This document shows, in pieces, positions 21,655 to 33,354 of a DNA stretch of 64,000 bases; the stretch's first letter is position 1; each line of letters begins with the position of its first letter. The stretch is from NCBI GenBank assembly GCA_018806985.1, contig JADANN010000433.1, positions 1,116,001-1,180,000 on the forward strand, written 5' to 3'. This DNA comes from Angiostrongylus vasorum (lineage: Eukaryota > Nematoda > Chromadorea > Rhabditida > Metastrongylidae). Made by a program: the position numbers and the translations under genes. The notes under the pieces were generated by a model. That model was not told the origin of the DNA. It saw only the letters and a list, made by a program, of their open reading frames with translations, and did no database searches.

Positions 21655-21738
21655 CTTAGTATAACCGTGCCAGCGAAGGAGATTTACTTCCCTGACAAAA
21701 TGACGGCAATTTTACCACTTACTAAGACGACGTAGGCT
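21655..21738 (+). CDS. Candidate isolated terminal exon
   Basis: After the strong acceptor ctttttttctag the frame reads ILSITVPAKEIYFPDKMTAI, then LPLTKTT and a stop at 21736-21738. No partner exons were found and no family is recognised. It may be chance. Confidence 0.2.
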
Positions 21739-22184
21739 TAGTTTCAATTGAACTTTTGGGAAGGATTATCGTATTACCTCACAGTCTAAGTTACTTTTTA
21801 TGAACGGTGAAGGTTCAAATAAACGTCTTTGATTGCCACCCAGCATCACCCCACAGCAACTTTAATGTTCGAGTCTTGAGAAAACTAGCACGCAAATTGA
21901 ACCACTTATTCATTTATTTAATTGCAGAAACTCCTCTCGCTTAAATGAGCTTTCGGCGGTCCTTTAGCTTACTAAATTGAAGAAAAAGCGAGATGAGAAT
22001 GCTGCATAGAGAAGAAGACAATATTACGGGGCATGAAACATGTTTTATTGGTTGCCATAGAATGCATTTTACAAATTTCTCATGAACTTTTCGACGATTA
22101 TGCTCTTATTAAACTAGAAAAGAATGAAAAGAATAAAGAGTTGCTACTACTCCCTTCATGAAAGATAGGACGTGCAGCCTCCTT

Positions 22185-22375
22185 TACTAGTTACAGCAGG
22201 GGCAAATCTGGCTTACACAATGAATTTCGGTAACGTATCAAAGTAGCACATGAGTGATACTGTCCTCCTAGACGAGTTTGGTGCACATCTGCGGACCTCA
22301 GAGGAATGGAAGGCGTCGTGAACTCGAGGAGCAGTATTGAACCAGAGACCATGCGTGTATCATAGAACAACCTCA
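22185..22375 (-). mobile_element. SINE family A-like copy, diverged
   Basis: Minus-strand copy with a core-like block (gacgagtttggtgcac on the plus strand) and a head with a recognisable B box (minus strand GGTTCAATACTGC). Confidence 0.5.
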
Positions 22376-22394
22376 TTTTTACCAGTAAAAGTGA

Positions 22395-22504
22395 AGACGT
22401 TTCCCAAATTCTTCTATAGAAATTGATTAACCCTCAAAAAAAAAGAATAAGACGTTTCCCAAATTCTTCTATAGAAATTGATTAACCCTCAAAAAAAAAG
22501 AATG
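22395..22504. repeat. Exact 55-bp tandem duplication
   Basis: 22395-22449 is repeated at 22450-22504, including cccaaattcttctatagaaa and an A9 run. A diverged third version occurs near 22605-22660. Confidence 0.9.
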
Positions 22505-23164
22505 AGTACAAAGTAGGAGTCGAACTCTTTTACCTCATTTCTCACTACGTTTCCTCCTTGTCCTCAAGTTGTAGTGGACTAGGAACACACATTTAGTTAG
22601 CCTGTAGAAATGGATTAACCCGAAAAAAAGACAGAACGAGTAGAAAGTAGGAGTCGAATTCATTGGAGAAAACGTCATGATTTAATGACTTTTATTCTCT
22701 CGTCCTTTTTTTCTCAAGATTTTGCTGCTCATCGTCGTTGATGTGTAGCATCGGAAAGATTCATTGTGTTCTGCACCACTGATAGCATTGTCATCACTTC
22801 TAACATCGCAATGTCACAAACATTCATCGTAGAAAATCTGACCAAAAAAGAATTTAAGGACAAGAATGGGCTTAAGTATTTTTACCAGATGACGGCCGTT
22901 ATCAAGATATGTGCCAATTGTCAACACACTGGTAATCATAGCTTTTCAGGCAAAGGATAGTGTTGGAGTCCATGTGATCCATTAATCTGAACAATCCAAC
23001 ACTTTAACTAACCGTTAGTAGCGGTGATTGGCTCAATTCGTCCCGGTCTCACTAGCTTCAATAAGAATTCCCTTATCTCTTAAGGAGTCCAAAAAGCATG
23101 AACTTTCCCATAATCAAGCCTGCATAGACTGAATGGCTATTTATGACTATTCAACATGTATTCT

Positions 23165-23330
23165 TTCTTTAAGAAGCTTACGCAAGGTTGATAAATAGTC
23201 TTTATTCGGCTATCGTTTCAATGTCATCGTCTTCATCAGAGCCGGTGTTCCCAGTCCATGGTCCACATTTGTTCGCCTTCGTCTTCCTGTTCCCTGTCGA
23301 GTTGGATATCGTTTAAGCTGACATGTGCTG
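23165..23330. mobile_element. Single arm related to the foldback element
   Basis: It shares ggttgat, tctttattcg, ggtccaca and ttgttcgccttcgtcttcc with the arms at 20.2-20.6 kb. It also has a hammerhead-like remnant (cgtcttcatcagagcc). Confidence 0.45.
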
Positions 23331-24094
23331 GTTTGAATTTAGAAGCACCCTCTTTTTTTTGTTACTTTCGTATCGAAAGCATTGTACTAAATTCATCTAG
23401 GGCATTATATTTGGAAACAGTTGAGTTAGGAATTTATCGGTTCGAAAACAAGGCAAAAGGGAAGAAAGCGTTTATATCAATGCAGATCGGCCAATTTGAG
23501 CGAGGGAAAAATAAAATCGACAGAAGTAATCTTAATTCTTAACTAGATTACATGAATATTAAAGCCATGACACCACGGATAGTTTTTACATCGCTCAATC
23601 GATCGAAGGGCTGCTTTTAAGCTCGTATTTCACTGTTCTGAGTTGCAGTTCGCGCCAGATTGTCTGGCAGTGCTCTCAGTTTCGACCCCAGGTGTTTGTT
23701 GGGCCTTCAAAATCAAATGGGACAAATTAGTACCTACTTCTTCAAGTACTTTGTAGAATAGAGGTAGAACACGAATTCGATGTCCCACTTTGGCGATGTT
23801 AAAGTCATACCGTTAACTTCGTTTCTTATTCATTTCATGGCCAAATGTTTCTATATATTAAGAGCGCAGTGGCAGAGATGTCGTTCAATAGGCGCGAGGG
23901 TCTCGTTCGACGCCGCATTAGGCCAACCAAAACTTTCATCCTCTGAGAACGGAAAATTGGCACAAAATTTTTTTGAGAAAGAACTTAGTTTCCTTTAATA
24001 TGGTTAGCTGCTACTTAAAAACCTGCAAACTCCCTCGCACGGCTGTCTTAGGTTACCAGAGCGAATCTACTCGAGCAGCCTTCATTCACTCAAG

Positions 24095-24215
24095 ACCATT
24101 CATGTAGGAGATGAAATCCTTAAGCAGCGGCCGCTAAACACACAAATTCTGAAGTCCTCGTGGATGATGGATGTGAATGGACGAGTCAAATGAAATCAGT
24201 GCGAAGTCCCACAGT
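24095..24215 (+). mobile_element. SINE family B fragment
   Basis: Plus-strand 3' half with the block gaagtcctcgtggatgatgg, matching the copies at 34.8 and 47.7 kb. Confidence 0.5.
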
Positions 24216-24639
24216 ATGTCATTCCATACAAAAAATATTTCTATGCAAAAAAGACGTGTTCTAATCTCAAAGTGAAATCGCTTATTGTGTAACTGATATC
24301 TCGTCATCTGTCTGGTAACTAGCCGTTCGGTTTGTGTAGAATACTAGCCACGCGGGTCTTTTAGCTGTTGTGTTGATCTACCAGCCTCAAACTTGGGTAA
24401 TTAAACCTTTAATACACAAATATAACATTAATAACATAATAGTAACGATGGAGAAGTAATGGTAGAGGAATGACGTCGAGTTAAAGCTATGAGGTGCGAA
24501 GGCTAGTAGTGAAGTGAGGCTAACAACGAGATAATGGCATTCGAATACTATTATACCATTAATAAGTAGTTAACACAATTACATTAATAGTAATAATGAA
24601 TAATTACCAGGAAGTAACCGTTGGTTAGCTGTGAGCGAC

Positions 24640-24775
24640 GCCGCGTCGCGTCTATCCGCGGCCGGCGCGGCGGCTGAGGGAGACAGTATGCTGGGGCGGA
24701 GGAAGGAGACTGTATGCTGAGGCGGAGAGGGATACAGTATGCTGAGGTGGAGAGAGAGATACAGACGGGCCGTAT
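24640..24775. repeat. GC-rich block with about 25-bp tandem units
   Basis: GCGACGCCGCG-type sequence is followed by three diverged units with the core acagtatgctgaggcgga (24679-24765). Base composition differs sharply from the AT-rich flanks. Confidence 0.75.
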
Positions 24776-24849
24776 TTTCGGCTGAGCTAAGATTTCAACA
24801 TTGTAACGATGAGGTGCATTTTAGTGGATCAATGAGGACGGTAAGTGAT

Positions 24850-25735
24850 GAGTCATCTACGGAACACAGTCAGGCGGCTGGTCGTGGATAACGATATTTC
24901 AGCAACGTGAAGTTTGAGCATCGATGGGTGCCACCATTGCCTAACAGTCAAGGGCCAATATGATAATGGCTGGAAACTGATAAGCCTATAGCGGCTTAAC
25001 AGAATACACAGCATAAGTTGGCCGCTTGGCGGCCTGGTACGCATGGCGTACATTGCGGGAGGAATGGTACATGCCACAGATGGCGTTGCAAACATAACGC
25101 ATTTGGAAACACCCGCCACTACTGACATTGCACCGTAAACAAACTAAGAAACTAGATACAATAATCTTCTGATTACTGAAGGATGAATGTGAATGGATAA
25201 GAATGAGTGAGTATGACTGTGAATGAATTGTGGTGATTGAGAGTGACAATGAATGACGTTGTGAGGAGCGGATTATCCGCGCTACCGATCGGGGTGAGGT
25301 GAGTGATGGTATGTCTCCGCCGTCGAAGGCACCTGGCTTATATTGGCTGCGAGAGCCGCGTGCGTATGCAACCGCGGACAATCTGGATCGTCGATCCTGG
25401 ACTGGAGTAGACTGTACCTAACTGCCTGAAATATCATCGTCATTGGCTTCGTTGTTTCGCAAGGAAATTAGTAAACTGTTCCACTGTTACTCCTCCTCCT
25501 TCGGATGGGCCATCGTTGGTGTGCTACTGGAGTCAAACCTGAATCGCTACTGTGTCTGAAACATTGAACATAATAGACCGAGTAGATTATAAAAGTTACA
25601 TTACGGTGTTTGATGTGCGACTGTGAGGCGGCCATATATGGACATCAAATGTTATTGTATAGAAAGATAGAGAACTTTCCCAGAAAGAAGTTCTCTATAC
25701 ACCCGCCCGACTTATTTAGGGGGCCATGACAATTT
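24850..25735 (-). mobile_element. Possible LTR-retroelement remnant
   Basis: Read on the minus strand, a region beginning TGTCATGGCCCCC at about 25732 leads to an open frame at 24986-25381. That frame is Ser/His-rich and has CNVSSGGCFQMRYVCNAICG near its end, loosely like a BEL/Pao-type Cys/His knuckle. No second LTR, protease or RT was found. It could equally be unrelated GC-rich sequence. Confidence 0.25.
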
Positions 25736-26310
25736 TGTTAGCTATTTGAACGCAATGTTTTTGCACTATGCAAAGGTTTAAGGAGAATCTGAAACATGTA
25801 ACGCTAAAACGTGAATAAAAAAGAGCATCGAATAATAAGTGATCTAGCACATCTAACTTAATAATTGGTCGATTTTATCGACAGTAAGTTTACCAAGAAC
25901 ACCTACCTCTGAAGTTACTCGTCATGAACAAGACAATAGACTACGTTAGCGAGAAAAAAAATCCTTTTAATGGACAAGGGAAATAACAGGTCGTAAAGAC
26001 TGAGATTAAAAAAGTTGCAAATAACTGCAAATAATACAAATGCAACTGAAATAAAAAATTGTATTTTTGCTAGTCAAAGCATACCGCAACACAAAACTAA
26101 GCAATTGAACTACAATGTGATGATGAAATGTGCTTGAATCACTGAACATTGGCAATAAGAAGGACAGCCCATTTTTTTTAGAAGGATAACTCGGCCTAGG
26201 TGATTTAAAATTAACGTGTGGAAGCAGAGGAGTACAGCAGAAAGTAGCAAACGATCTATTGCTAAAACTCTGATGCTCTTCGCTTCCTTACGGAGACTGT
26301 AGCGCACTAC
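25736..26310. other. Stretch without assignable features
   Basis: AT-rich sequence with no supported exon, RNA gene or known repeat from this window. Confidence 0.5.
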
Positions 26311-26314
26311 AGCG

Positions 26315-27085
26315 CGAATGGCGTTTCTGGTGCCCTACCCAATTACAAGTCACTCGAGCGGTAAAAGCTCACGCTCAACGTTATTGATATCATCGAATGC
26401 CCCATATCGGGAAACCAACATGTTTAATGGTCTTGCTCCAGAGTTGTGCAGAAGGGAACGCGCGGCTTGGGGAACTTTATGGAGAATCAAACATGTACTG
26501 AAGAGAACAAGGAACACCCGAGTCCGTGCCCACCTTTTCGACTCCACGATACTTCCTGCCTTAACGATGCATCAGAAACCTGGTCGCTGCTTAGGCAGGG
26601 GTGAAAGATCACTCAGCGTTATCGAACGCGCAGTCGAAAGGACGATGCTAAGAGTTTCCCATCTCACACAAGTAAATGGAATCCGAAACAAGGAAGGGAT
26701 CCGAAGCTCCGAACTGCATCAACGATCAAAAATTAAAGATGCCGTTTTGTACTCCAAACAGTGGAAGATAAGGTGGGCCGGACACGTAGTGCGCATGAAC
26801 CACATCCGATGCCAGATCCATTAGTGATTGGATTTCTTTGGATGTCAAACGCACTGCAGCATAACCACCGACCCGATGGTCAGACCTCTTCATGAAAAGT
26901 CCAGAAAAAAAGATATGATGCTCAATGACTCCCTAGAACAAGCAGAACCACCTGTGCTACTCTTGAACATCCAGGGAAAAAATGGAAGAGTTGGTGGCGC
27001 CCGCTCGAGTCACTCGACGATCAACGGGACGACTGGTGATACAAGTAATCTGGGTGATACACAGGTGATACAGATAGTTCTATAA
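26315..27085 (+). mobile_element. RTE-type LINE fragment, C-terminal part (copy B)
   Basis: The frame at 26318-26824 reads ETNMFNGLAPELCRRE, then TRVRAHLFDSTILPALT and KIRWAGHVVRMN, typical of the post-RT region of RTE-clade LINEs. It continues past a frameshift through KKDMMLNDSLEQAEP. It ends near 27085 with repeated GGTGATAC-like units, consistent with a 3' end. The 5' part is missing (5' truncation). Confidence 0.82.
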
Positions 27086-27599
27086 CTAAACAGGATGGCA
27101 TAACAGAGGTGTCACTCGCAGGAATCTAGTACCTAGTGGTTGAGCAATCGTATCTAAACCAAGCAAACTCCTAAACGAAAACTTTAAATCCTTTTACGTA
27201 GTTCAACCAATAGTTGCTTTATTGCCTAATCAGGATGAATCGTCGTTTCAGAGCTCCCATTCCGCATTTTTTTACATACTACTGTTATTGGATACAGTAA
27301 CACAGTGATTCATATCTTTGTGAAAAACTTTGTTTAGAAATGTTATCTTTATCCTTCTCAAGCCTTCCTTTTCTACAAATCTGTAAGGCAGGAACGAAAA
27401 AAAGGTTAAAACAAGTTGCTCTCTTATCACAAGGACTTAGTTTTGTGAATACCAATGTACATGGAAGACGGTTCGAAGGTAGCACTGCAAAGAAGAGTAG
27501 CAGCCAGAAAAACTGCTGTCGGTACTCTTGAAGAATTCACTGAACAAAAAAGACTATTTATTCCCTCGCCCACGTATTATTCAGTGCGGCTGCTATCCA

Positions 27600-27700
27600 C
27601 CAACTAACTTAAATAATTACAACAAATAAACGATTCTGAAGAAGGCGAAACCTCCGACACATCAGCTATTGTATTCTAATAAATTCTATAATACCAACAT
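27600..27700 (+). mobile_element. Penelope-type terminal motif fragment
   Basis: The plus strand carries gattctgaagaaggcgaaa, then acatcagcta, a decayed version of the hammerhead-like block seen at 47169. Little else of an element remains. Confidence 0.35.
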
Positions 27701-28033
27701 CTTGCCTGCTTGTTGATGAAAAAACATCGAATTATCAATCAATGCCGACGTTAACAGAAAGTCGGTCTCGGGTATTGGCTTCCTGTTGCGGTATCATACC
27801 AACCTCCTTTTTACACCTATCCATTACGTCATAGAACGACCAAGCACGCGATTTGTGAAGGAAATGTTTTGATACAAGTCAATCTTATGAGAGAGAAAGG
27901 CGGGAGAGGATGGGACTACGGAAACCGCCGCACGGAACATGAAGGAGCGAAGTGTTCCGTTGAAAGTGATAAAGTTTTTACGCCTTTTTTTCGGAAAAAA
28001 AATCCTGTATAAACGCTCCCTATTTGACACTGT

Positions 28034-28323
28034 TGAATGGCGCATGTGGCGCAGTGGTCGAAAGCGCCCTGCAAGACACACGTGGAATTGGTCCCCGCCC
28101 CCAAGACCCACCAGGCCATCTCTCCAGGGTCGGCAAATTGGTACCAGATTTGTCTGGGAGGATAGCAGCACTGGTTCGATACATCGGTAGGCCGCCGCGA
28201 GTCATTATGTGGGCCAGATACGCATTCAATCACCTCCAAACGATGCTTAATGAAGTCGAATGTATGGCCCATCCCTCATGGATTGATCACAGCCGAGAGC
28301 TCTATCCTCTATTCTTTATTTGA
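28034..28323 (+). mobile_element. SINE family A copy (best reference copy)
   Basis: Full-length plus-strand copy of about 290 bp. The head reads CATGTGGCGCAGTGGTCG (A box) and a decayed B box near 28085. The central core is at 28124-28162 (cggcaaattggtaccagatt). The 3' body includes cattcaatcacctcc, and the tail is gagagctctatcc. Overlapping open frames on both strands come from the repeat and are not genes. Confidence 0.88.
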
Positions 28324-29435
28324 CATTATTGACTATATGCTCATGCGAAGCCACTAGACATTTTCAAAGGAACAAAAACGAAGAGAAAAGAAAGAAGAGA
28401 AAAGAGTTATTAAGAATTATTCGTGTGTGGGAGAACTTTGTTGAAAAGCACTGTTGAATTTCCTGGCCTTCATGCATAGTTTACAACTAGTCCCTTCTTT
28501 AAATTTGAAACAAAGATGCAACATTACTAGTCCAATGGATTCGAAGGTTCTAATGGTGACTAATAAGATCCTTTCGGTCCTCGATAAAAGAGTAACTTCG
28601 AAAGAATTGTCTAGGCTGTGTTGAGCAAAATTGTAGACGCGTCGTCTGCGTACTGTATTTGTTTTTCATACTTAACTGAAGGCTACAAAAGCCATTAGAT
28701 AGAAACGTTTTACTTTTTAGTTTGAAGAAGAAAAAACACATACGCAACACTACTAATTTCTTTCTGGTAGGTGAGGTGTTAAAGCATTTGAATTGTGCTG
28801 AACATCTTTTCGGCTTTAGATTCATCTAAGATCAACGCCAGACGTTTGGTGAACTCTTGTGCCATCCCACTACTACAATCACTAGCACCGTAACGGTGTT
28901 ACAGATCCATTCCATCTGAAATAGGATTTATTTTTGGAAAAAGTTTGCTGTGCTCTTCGATGTTGAACAGTGGAAGATGTTTTTAAAAAAACAACCTCAT
29001 ACTATCATACTTACGTCATCGATTAGACGTCAAATCCTGGAAGTTGTAATTAGAGTGTGCTTTGTTTTGAATTAAAAAAGGAAGTAAAACAAGCTTTTTT
29101 CTTATCGACGATATCAGTGACAAAACAGTGAGATATCTACGCGGTTACTTTCTATAATTTAGAAAAAGTCTCAGGATTTCTTCGATTCTACACATTGTCT
29201 TGTTACCGTCTTTCTGAGAACTTCAGTAACAGCATAGTCACTGCGGGCCGGAAGAAGCTTTACCACGTAGGGATTTGAATTTTTCAGAATGAAAATTGTC
29301 TTTAAGATTAACAGGTAGACCGATCGAGAATATTGCAATAATTTTTAATGTACGCTAAAGACACTTAAACCTGCTTTTCTCTTGTTCTTTTCTTTTTTGA
29401 ATTCCCATACAGTTCTCACTAATTTAACATTCCAC

Positions 29436-29820
29436 CCAACGGTTTGCCGCATCATCGTAGCTGGGAGGTGTTCCTGGGTGTCGGACTGCGGTGTACAGCA
29501 GGGCATTCATCCCCTGGCACGGTCTTCCAAGCTGGGAAAGAGTCCGGCGTTTCCATCAGGAAGCCTAGCTAAGAGTAAACCAATATAAGGATCCACCACC
29601 GTCCTGGTATCAAAGTCGCATGGTGGCAAATCTCCCCTCTGATCCACAAGGGATGCGACTGCCTGTGGTGGTGAAGACCTGGGTTAGACTTTGGCTCTGC
29701 TGACCTCGGGATTCCAAAGAACCAAGATGGTTTAACCAGCAATTCTCCGAAAAATGGAGGTTATACTGGGGCCCGCACAACCAGTGAGGACGGGCCACTT
29801 AAGTGTCAAGTAAACAAGTA
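29436..29820 (+). mobile_element. 380-bp non-autonomous family copy (reference copy)
   Basis: Complete plus-strand copy from CCCAACGGTTTGCCGC to a 3' end of AAGT/AAGTA units. Copies at 9976, 38262 and 49926 share both ends. There is no coding capacity and no clear A/B box pair. Confidence 0.82.
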
Positions 29821-29874
29821 ATTTAATATTTCAAAAGACGAGCTTTCTGCAAACCTCGGCATAGATAGTCGATA

Positions 29875-31035
29875 TATTTATTTATATGACCCTATAAACT
29901 GGTCTTCTTTAGCTGATGCGAGGTTGGTATAGGTCTTCGTTGTCGTTGTCGTTGTTGTTTGTGTTGTTGGTCGATGGCTGACGTTTCGGCGATTTCGCCT
30001 TCCTCAAAACCTGGACGTATTTTATATTAGAATACTTTAATTATTCGGTGGAAAATGCTAAAGCATTAATGAAGATAAGAGTTTTAAATAGATGTTGGGT
30101 TAGGGATGCTACGGTCAAACTGGAAGGCTACTCACCGTGATGTTACGAGTGGGACTGGCTTACGCGTTGTTCACGTGGGGTCGCGAGCACGACACACCCT
30201 AGGGTCAAAATATCATTTTGAAATAGGGCGCCAAGTCACGTGTGATAGTGAGGCATTCGTCTTTCCGGTTCATTTTTGGATTTTTGAAATTTATCCAAAA
30301 CGCTTCAAGAGTTTTGCGCGTTGGTGTTTTCGACTCCTTCGCTAGGATCCGTACAGTCACTTCAAAATCATCGCCGTTGTGCTTTTTGTGCCCTATGCGT
30401 ACTTAGAGGAGTGTTTTGAAGAATTTTAAGAAATTTTAACTTTCCCATCTAGATATTCTTTTTATGCGGATACAAAGTGGTCTACCCGTTTTCCCAATAT
30501 ATTCCTCACCGCATGCGTTACATGAGATCAAGTATGTTATACCTGAACTCATGCAATGCCCGTCTGTCCCGTTAGGACAGATCATACAGTTTTCTCAGCT
30601 GCACAAACGATCATAGAGACGGTTGCGAGCTAACTGACGGCGTAGGCTATTGGGTGAGATGTCAATAATCGTTATATAATTTTCAGGACCACTTTTTCTT
30701 AAGCATCTCTTAATGGCGTAACTTATTTCATTTGATATGAAGGGTAGCTTAAAAGTGATCTTACTTACGTCCGAAACCTTATTTTGGGGAACTACCCTAC
30801 GTTTTTGTCTAACCCGGGTGGCTTCTACGTCGTAGCCATTGGAAATGGCAATTTTTCGTGCCAGGTTTTGTGATTCCTTCCTTTCCTCTTCTGCTGTGCA
30901 CATTCCCCTGTAAACATGTTGAATGATGAATGAAGGTGGCTTTCTAAAGAATTCCGGTAGTTATGTGCTGCGACATAACCCATATATCCAGGGAAAGTAG
31001 ACATCATGCGTTCTTGCTGGTTAGTAGATTTGCTA
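29875..31035 (-). mobile_element. Penelope-like element fragment (RT C-terminus, GIY-YIG, terminal repeat)
   Basis: On the minus strand 30595-31007 reads MMSTFPGYMGYVAAHNYRNS and, after a frameshift, KLPFISNEISYAIKRC, then [13 protein letters not shown]. These are typical of the region between RT and endonuclease in Penelope-like elements. Past a stop it continues with SSGITYLISCNACGEEYIGK and TGRPLC, the GIY-YIG endonuclease core. The 3' side (29875-30011) is a terminal-repeat sequence with a hammerhead-like motif. Frameshifts and stops make it inactive. Confidence 0.82.
29976..30011 (-). ncRNA. Decayed hammerhead-ribozyme-like motif
   Basis: Read on the minus strand: stem II GGCG-AAAT-CGCC, then GAAACGTC and AGCC. 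The CUGANGA box is mutated (TTGAGGA), so self-cleavage is unlikely in this copy. It lies downstream of the GIY-YIG region of the same Penelope-like fragment. Confidence 0.5.
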
Positions 31036-31380
31036 CTTTTATAACAAAACTGCTCCAGGGTAAGTTACGTGATTGAACTGGTTGAAAGTTTCAGTTTTCC
31101 TAGTAAAAGCGAACGATAACCATGTTTCTCCTGAGCAGTTCACAGCCTTACGCTACACTCGTATCCATAAGCTTTTTACAACCTTTAGAATTGCAGTTGA
31201 CCTTTCCATTGCTAATATGTTGATGAACTTTTTGAGACTATTTTACGCTTATAACAGAAGCTTCTGCAATTCATAATTCTCAATTTATTGCCCTTGGCTA
31301 TAATTTTAATGCGACTCATGATTTGAAGGACGTCCTTTGGTAGGTAACAATAAGCAAAAAAAGAAAAGGATAGAAAAAAA

Positions 31381-31555
31381 GTTAAGGCTTTCAGCGTTCA
31401 CTAATCTCTGAGGGATGCGTCATGCATTCGACTTCATCAAATATCGTTAGAGGTGATTGAATGCACATCTGGCCTTTACAATGACTCGTAGTGGCCTTGC
31501 GATGTATCGAGCCTGTGCTGCTATAGTCCTAGGCGGGTCTGCTACCAATACAAAG
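31381..31555 (-). mobile_element. SINE family A copy, 5' truncated
   Basis: Minus-strand copy with tail and body, ending within the core. The tRNA-like head is absent. Confidence 0.7.
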
Positions 31556-31559
31556 TACC

Positions 31560-33050
31560 ATTAATTTTACACGACCAGTAAATTATCTATCATGCAAAAA
31601 TATCATTTACTTGCTATTCATCAGTTTACCTCCGTTCGTCCATTATGACGGCAAGCTTAAGATTCTGTAACCTTTTCATTATGAATTTAGACCCTTCATT
31701 TACAGTAGGATGTGCTTATGGATCCTAACCACAGAAAAGCATGGAGCTCCGGATTCGAAGAAGCTTTCCCAGGCTTTTTTTGACAACTTTTCGATGGGTG
31801 AATGTCTTCACTTGGAGGTAGTTTCTCATTTGTACTCAAAAAAGGAAGAATGGATTGCTGACAACACTAAGGAGTGAAGTCAAGGAAGACTGTTGTACCC
31901 CAACTCGCTCAGTTTCTGAAGCACCCACATGAAACAGCAAGGCAAATACTGTGCTGATGCAGAATCAACCCAGTTCGTCAACTAATTATGGCTATTTTCT
32001 TATTAACTCTTGACTGTGTATCGCTTCTGTGTCGGGATCGTCCTCTGTAACCCAGAAAGCGACCGTGTTCTTTTAGAAGTACAACCTTGAGAAAGTTGTT
32101 GTTGGCTTTCCATCATCAGCATTGTTTATTGTGAGATGTCTATTAATCATCACAATTCTACCAAGAAATAGTTCTCTAAAAGTTGCAATATGCAACAAGT
32201 TGCAGGCTTAATAACTCTGTACTTTCTGCCTATCTTTGGGATCGTTTAGAAAAGAGCTGATGGCATTTCTGTCTTTTTCGAGCATTCTATGTTAGTAGGA
32301 AGTCATTACTATGTCTGTTTGCCTTCGGTCTTCTTTGTTGATTTTCGAACAATCTGGTATAGATCCGCTTAAACCAATTTCATCCACTTCCTCATGCTGA
32401 CGACTAGTCTTCAATCTTCAGTCTTTTCCGATTTCCATCTACGACAACAACCTCAATTTCTAACACAGAAAATTAACTACAAATAGTATTTTTCGTTGAG
32501 CACGAACTGCACGAGCAACGAACTCCAAAAAGCCTGGAACCACTTTTTGTTGAATGGTTTCAATTTCAGCTTGAACAAATTGGTAATCAATATTGACCGT
32601 ATAGATCGAAATTTGTTGAATCTATCAATTCTTCAATGGTTGACTAAAAAGAAAGTACGATTCTGCCGATTCTAACAACACCGTCAGTTTTTCTTTCGAG
32701 AACAATGCGAACAAGTCTCAGAGGTCGTAAAATGGAATGCCCCATGTTGTTCGCAAACGTTAATATGCTAGCATATCTCATCGTAACCATCTCATTAAAT
32801 TGAGCGCTCTTCGAAATACCTAAATTTCCAGACAGGATGGGCCTGAGGGATCAAAAAAGTATGTTAAGAAACGATGGGCAACCTCAAACGACCTTTATTA
32901 ACTTCGCCGACCGACCAACCGCAAACAGATGAGGGGCGTGGCCTTGCGATGGTGTGTTTGAGTTGTTTGTTGAACCAACGACTAACTCTCCACGAGCACT
33001 GCTGCATTCCTACGCTCTATTCTTAGTTTTTCAACAAAGAAATAGCTTAT
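31560..33050. other. Stretch without assignable features
   Basis: No exon set, RNA gene or known repeat is supported. Short frames near 32580 flanked by splice-like signals are too small to call. Confidence 0.5.
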
Positions 33051-33055
33051 TTATA

Positions 33056-33352
33056 TTTGACGGAAGCGTGTAGCGTAATGGCCAAAGTTCCCATGACTGC
33101 AGTGCTTACTGTATCTATCGGTGCTTCGATACTGCCGGCTAGGCTCATCAAGCATTTCAACTCTCCCGGGACGATAAATTGGTACCAGACTTGTCTGGGA
33201 GGATAGCAGCATCAACTCGATACATCGGTTGGACACTCCAAGCAATTGAACGAGCCAGATGTGCATTCAGTCACCTCTAACGATGCTGAGGGCGAATGCA
33301 TGGCGCATCCCCTCAGAGATTGGTCAACGTCGAGCGCTTTATCCCTTTTTAT
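33056..33352 (+). mobile_element. SINE family A copy
   Basis: Plus-strand copy with a diverged head (GTGTAGCGTAATGGCC), an intact core (gataaattggtaccagactt) and the full 3' body and tail. Confidence 0.82.
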
Positions 33353-33354
33353 CC

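Noticed and set aside
24436..24605. AT-rich TAATA repeats as a possible origin or matrix site
   Set aside because: Low-complexity sequence only; nothing specific supports a function.
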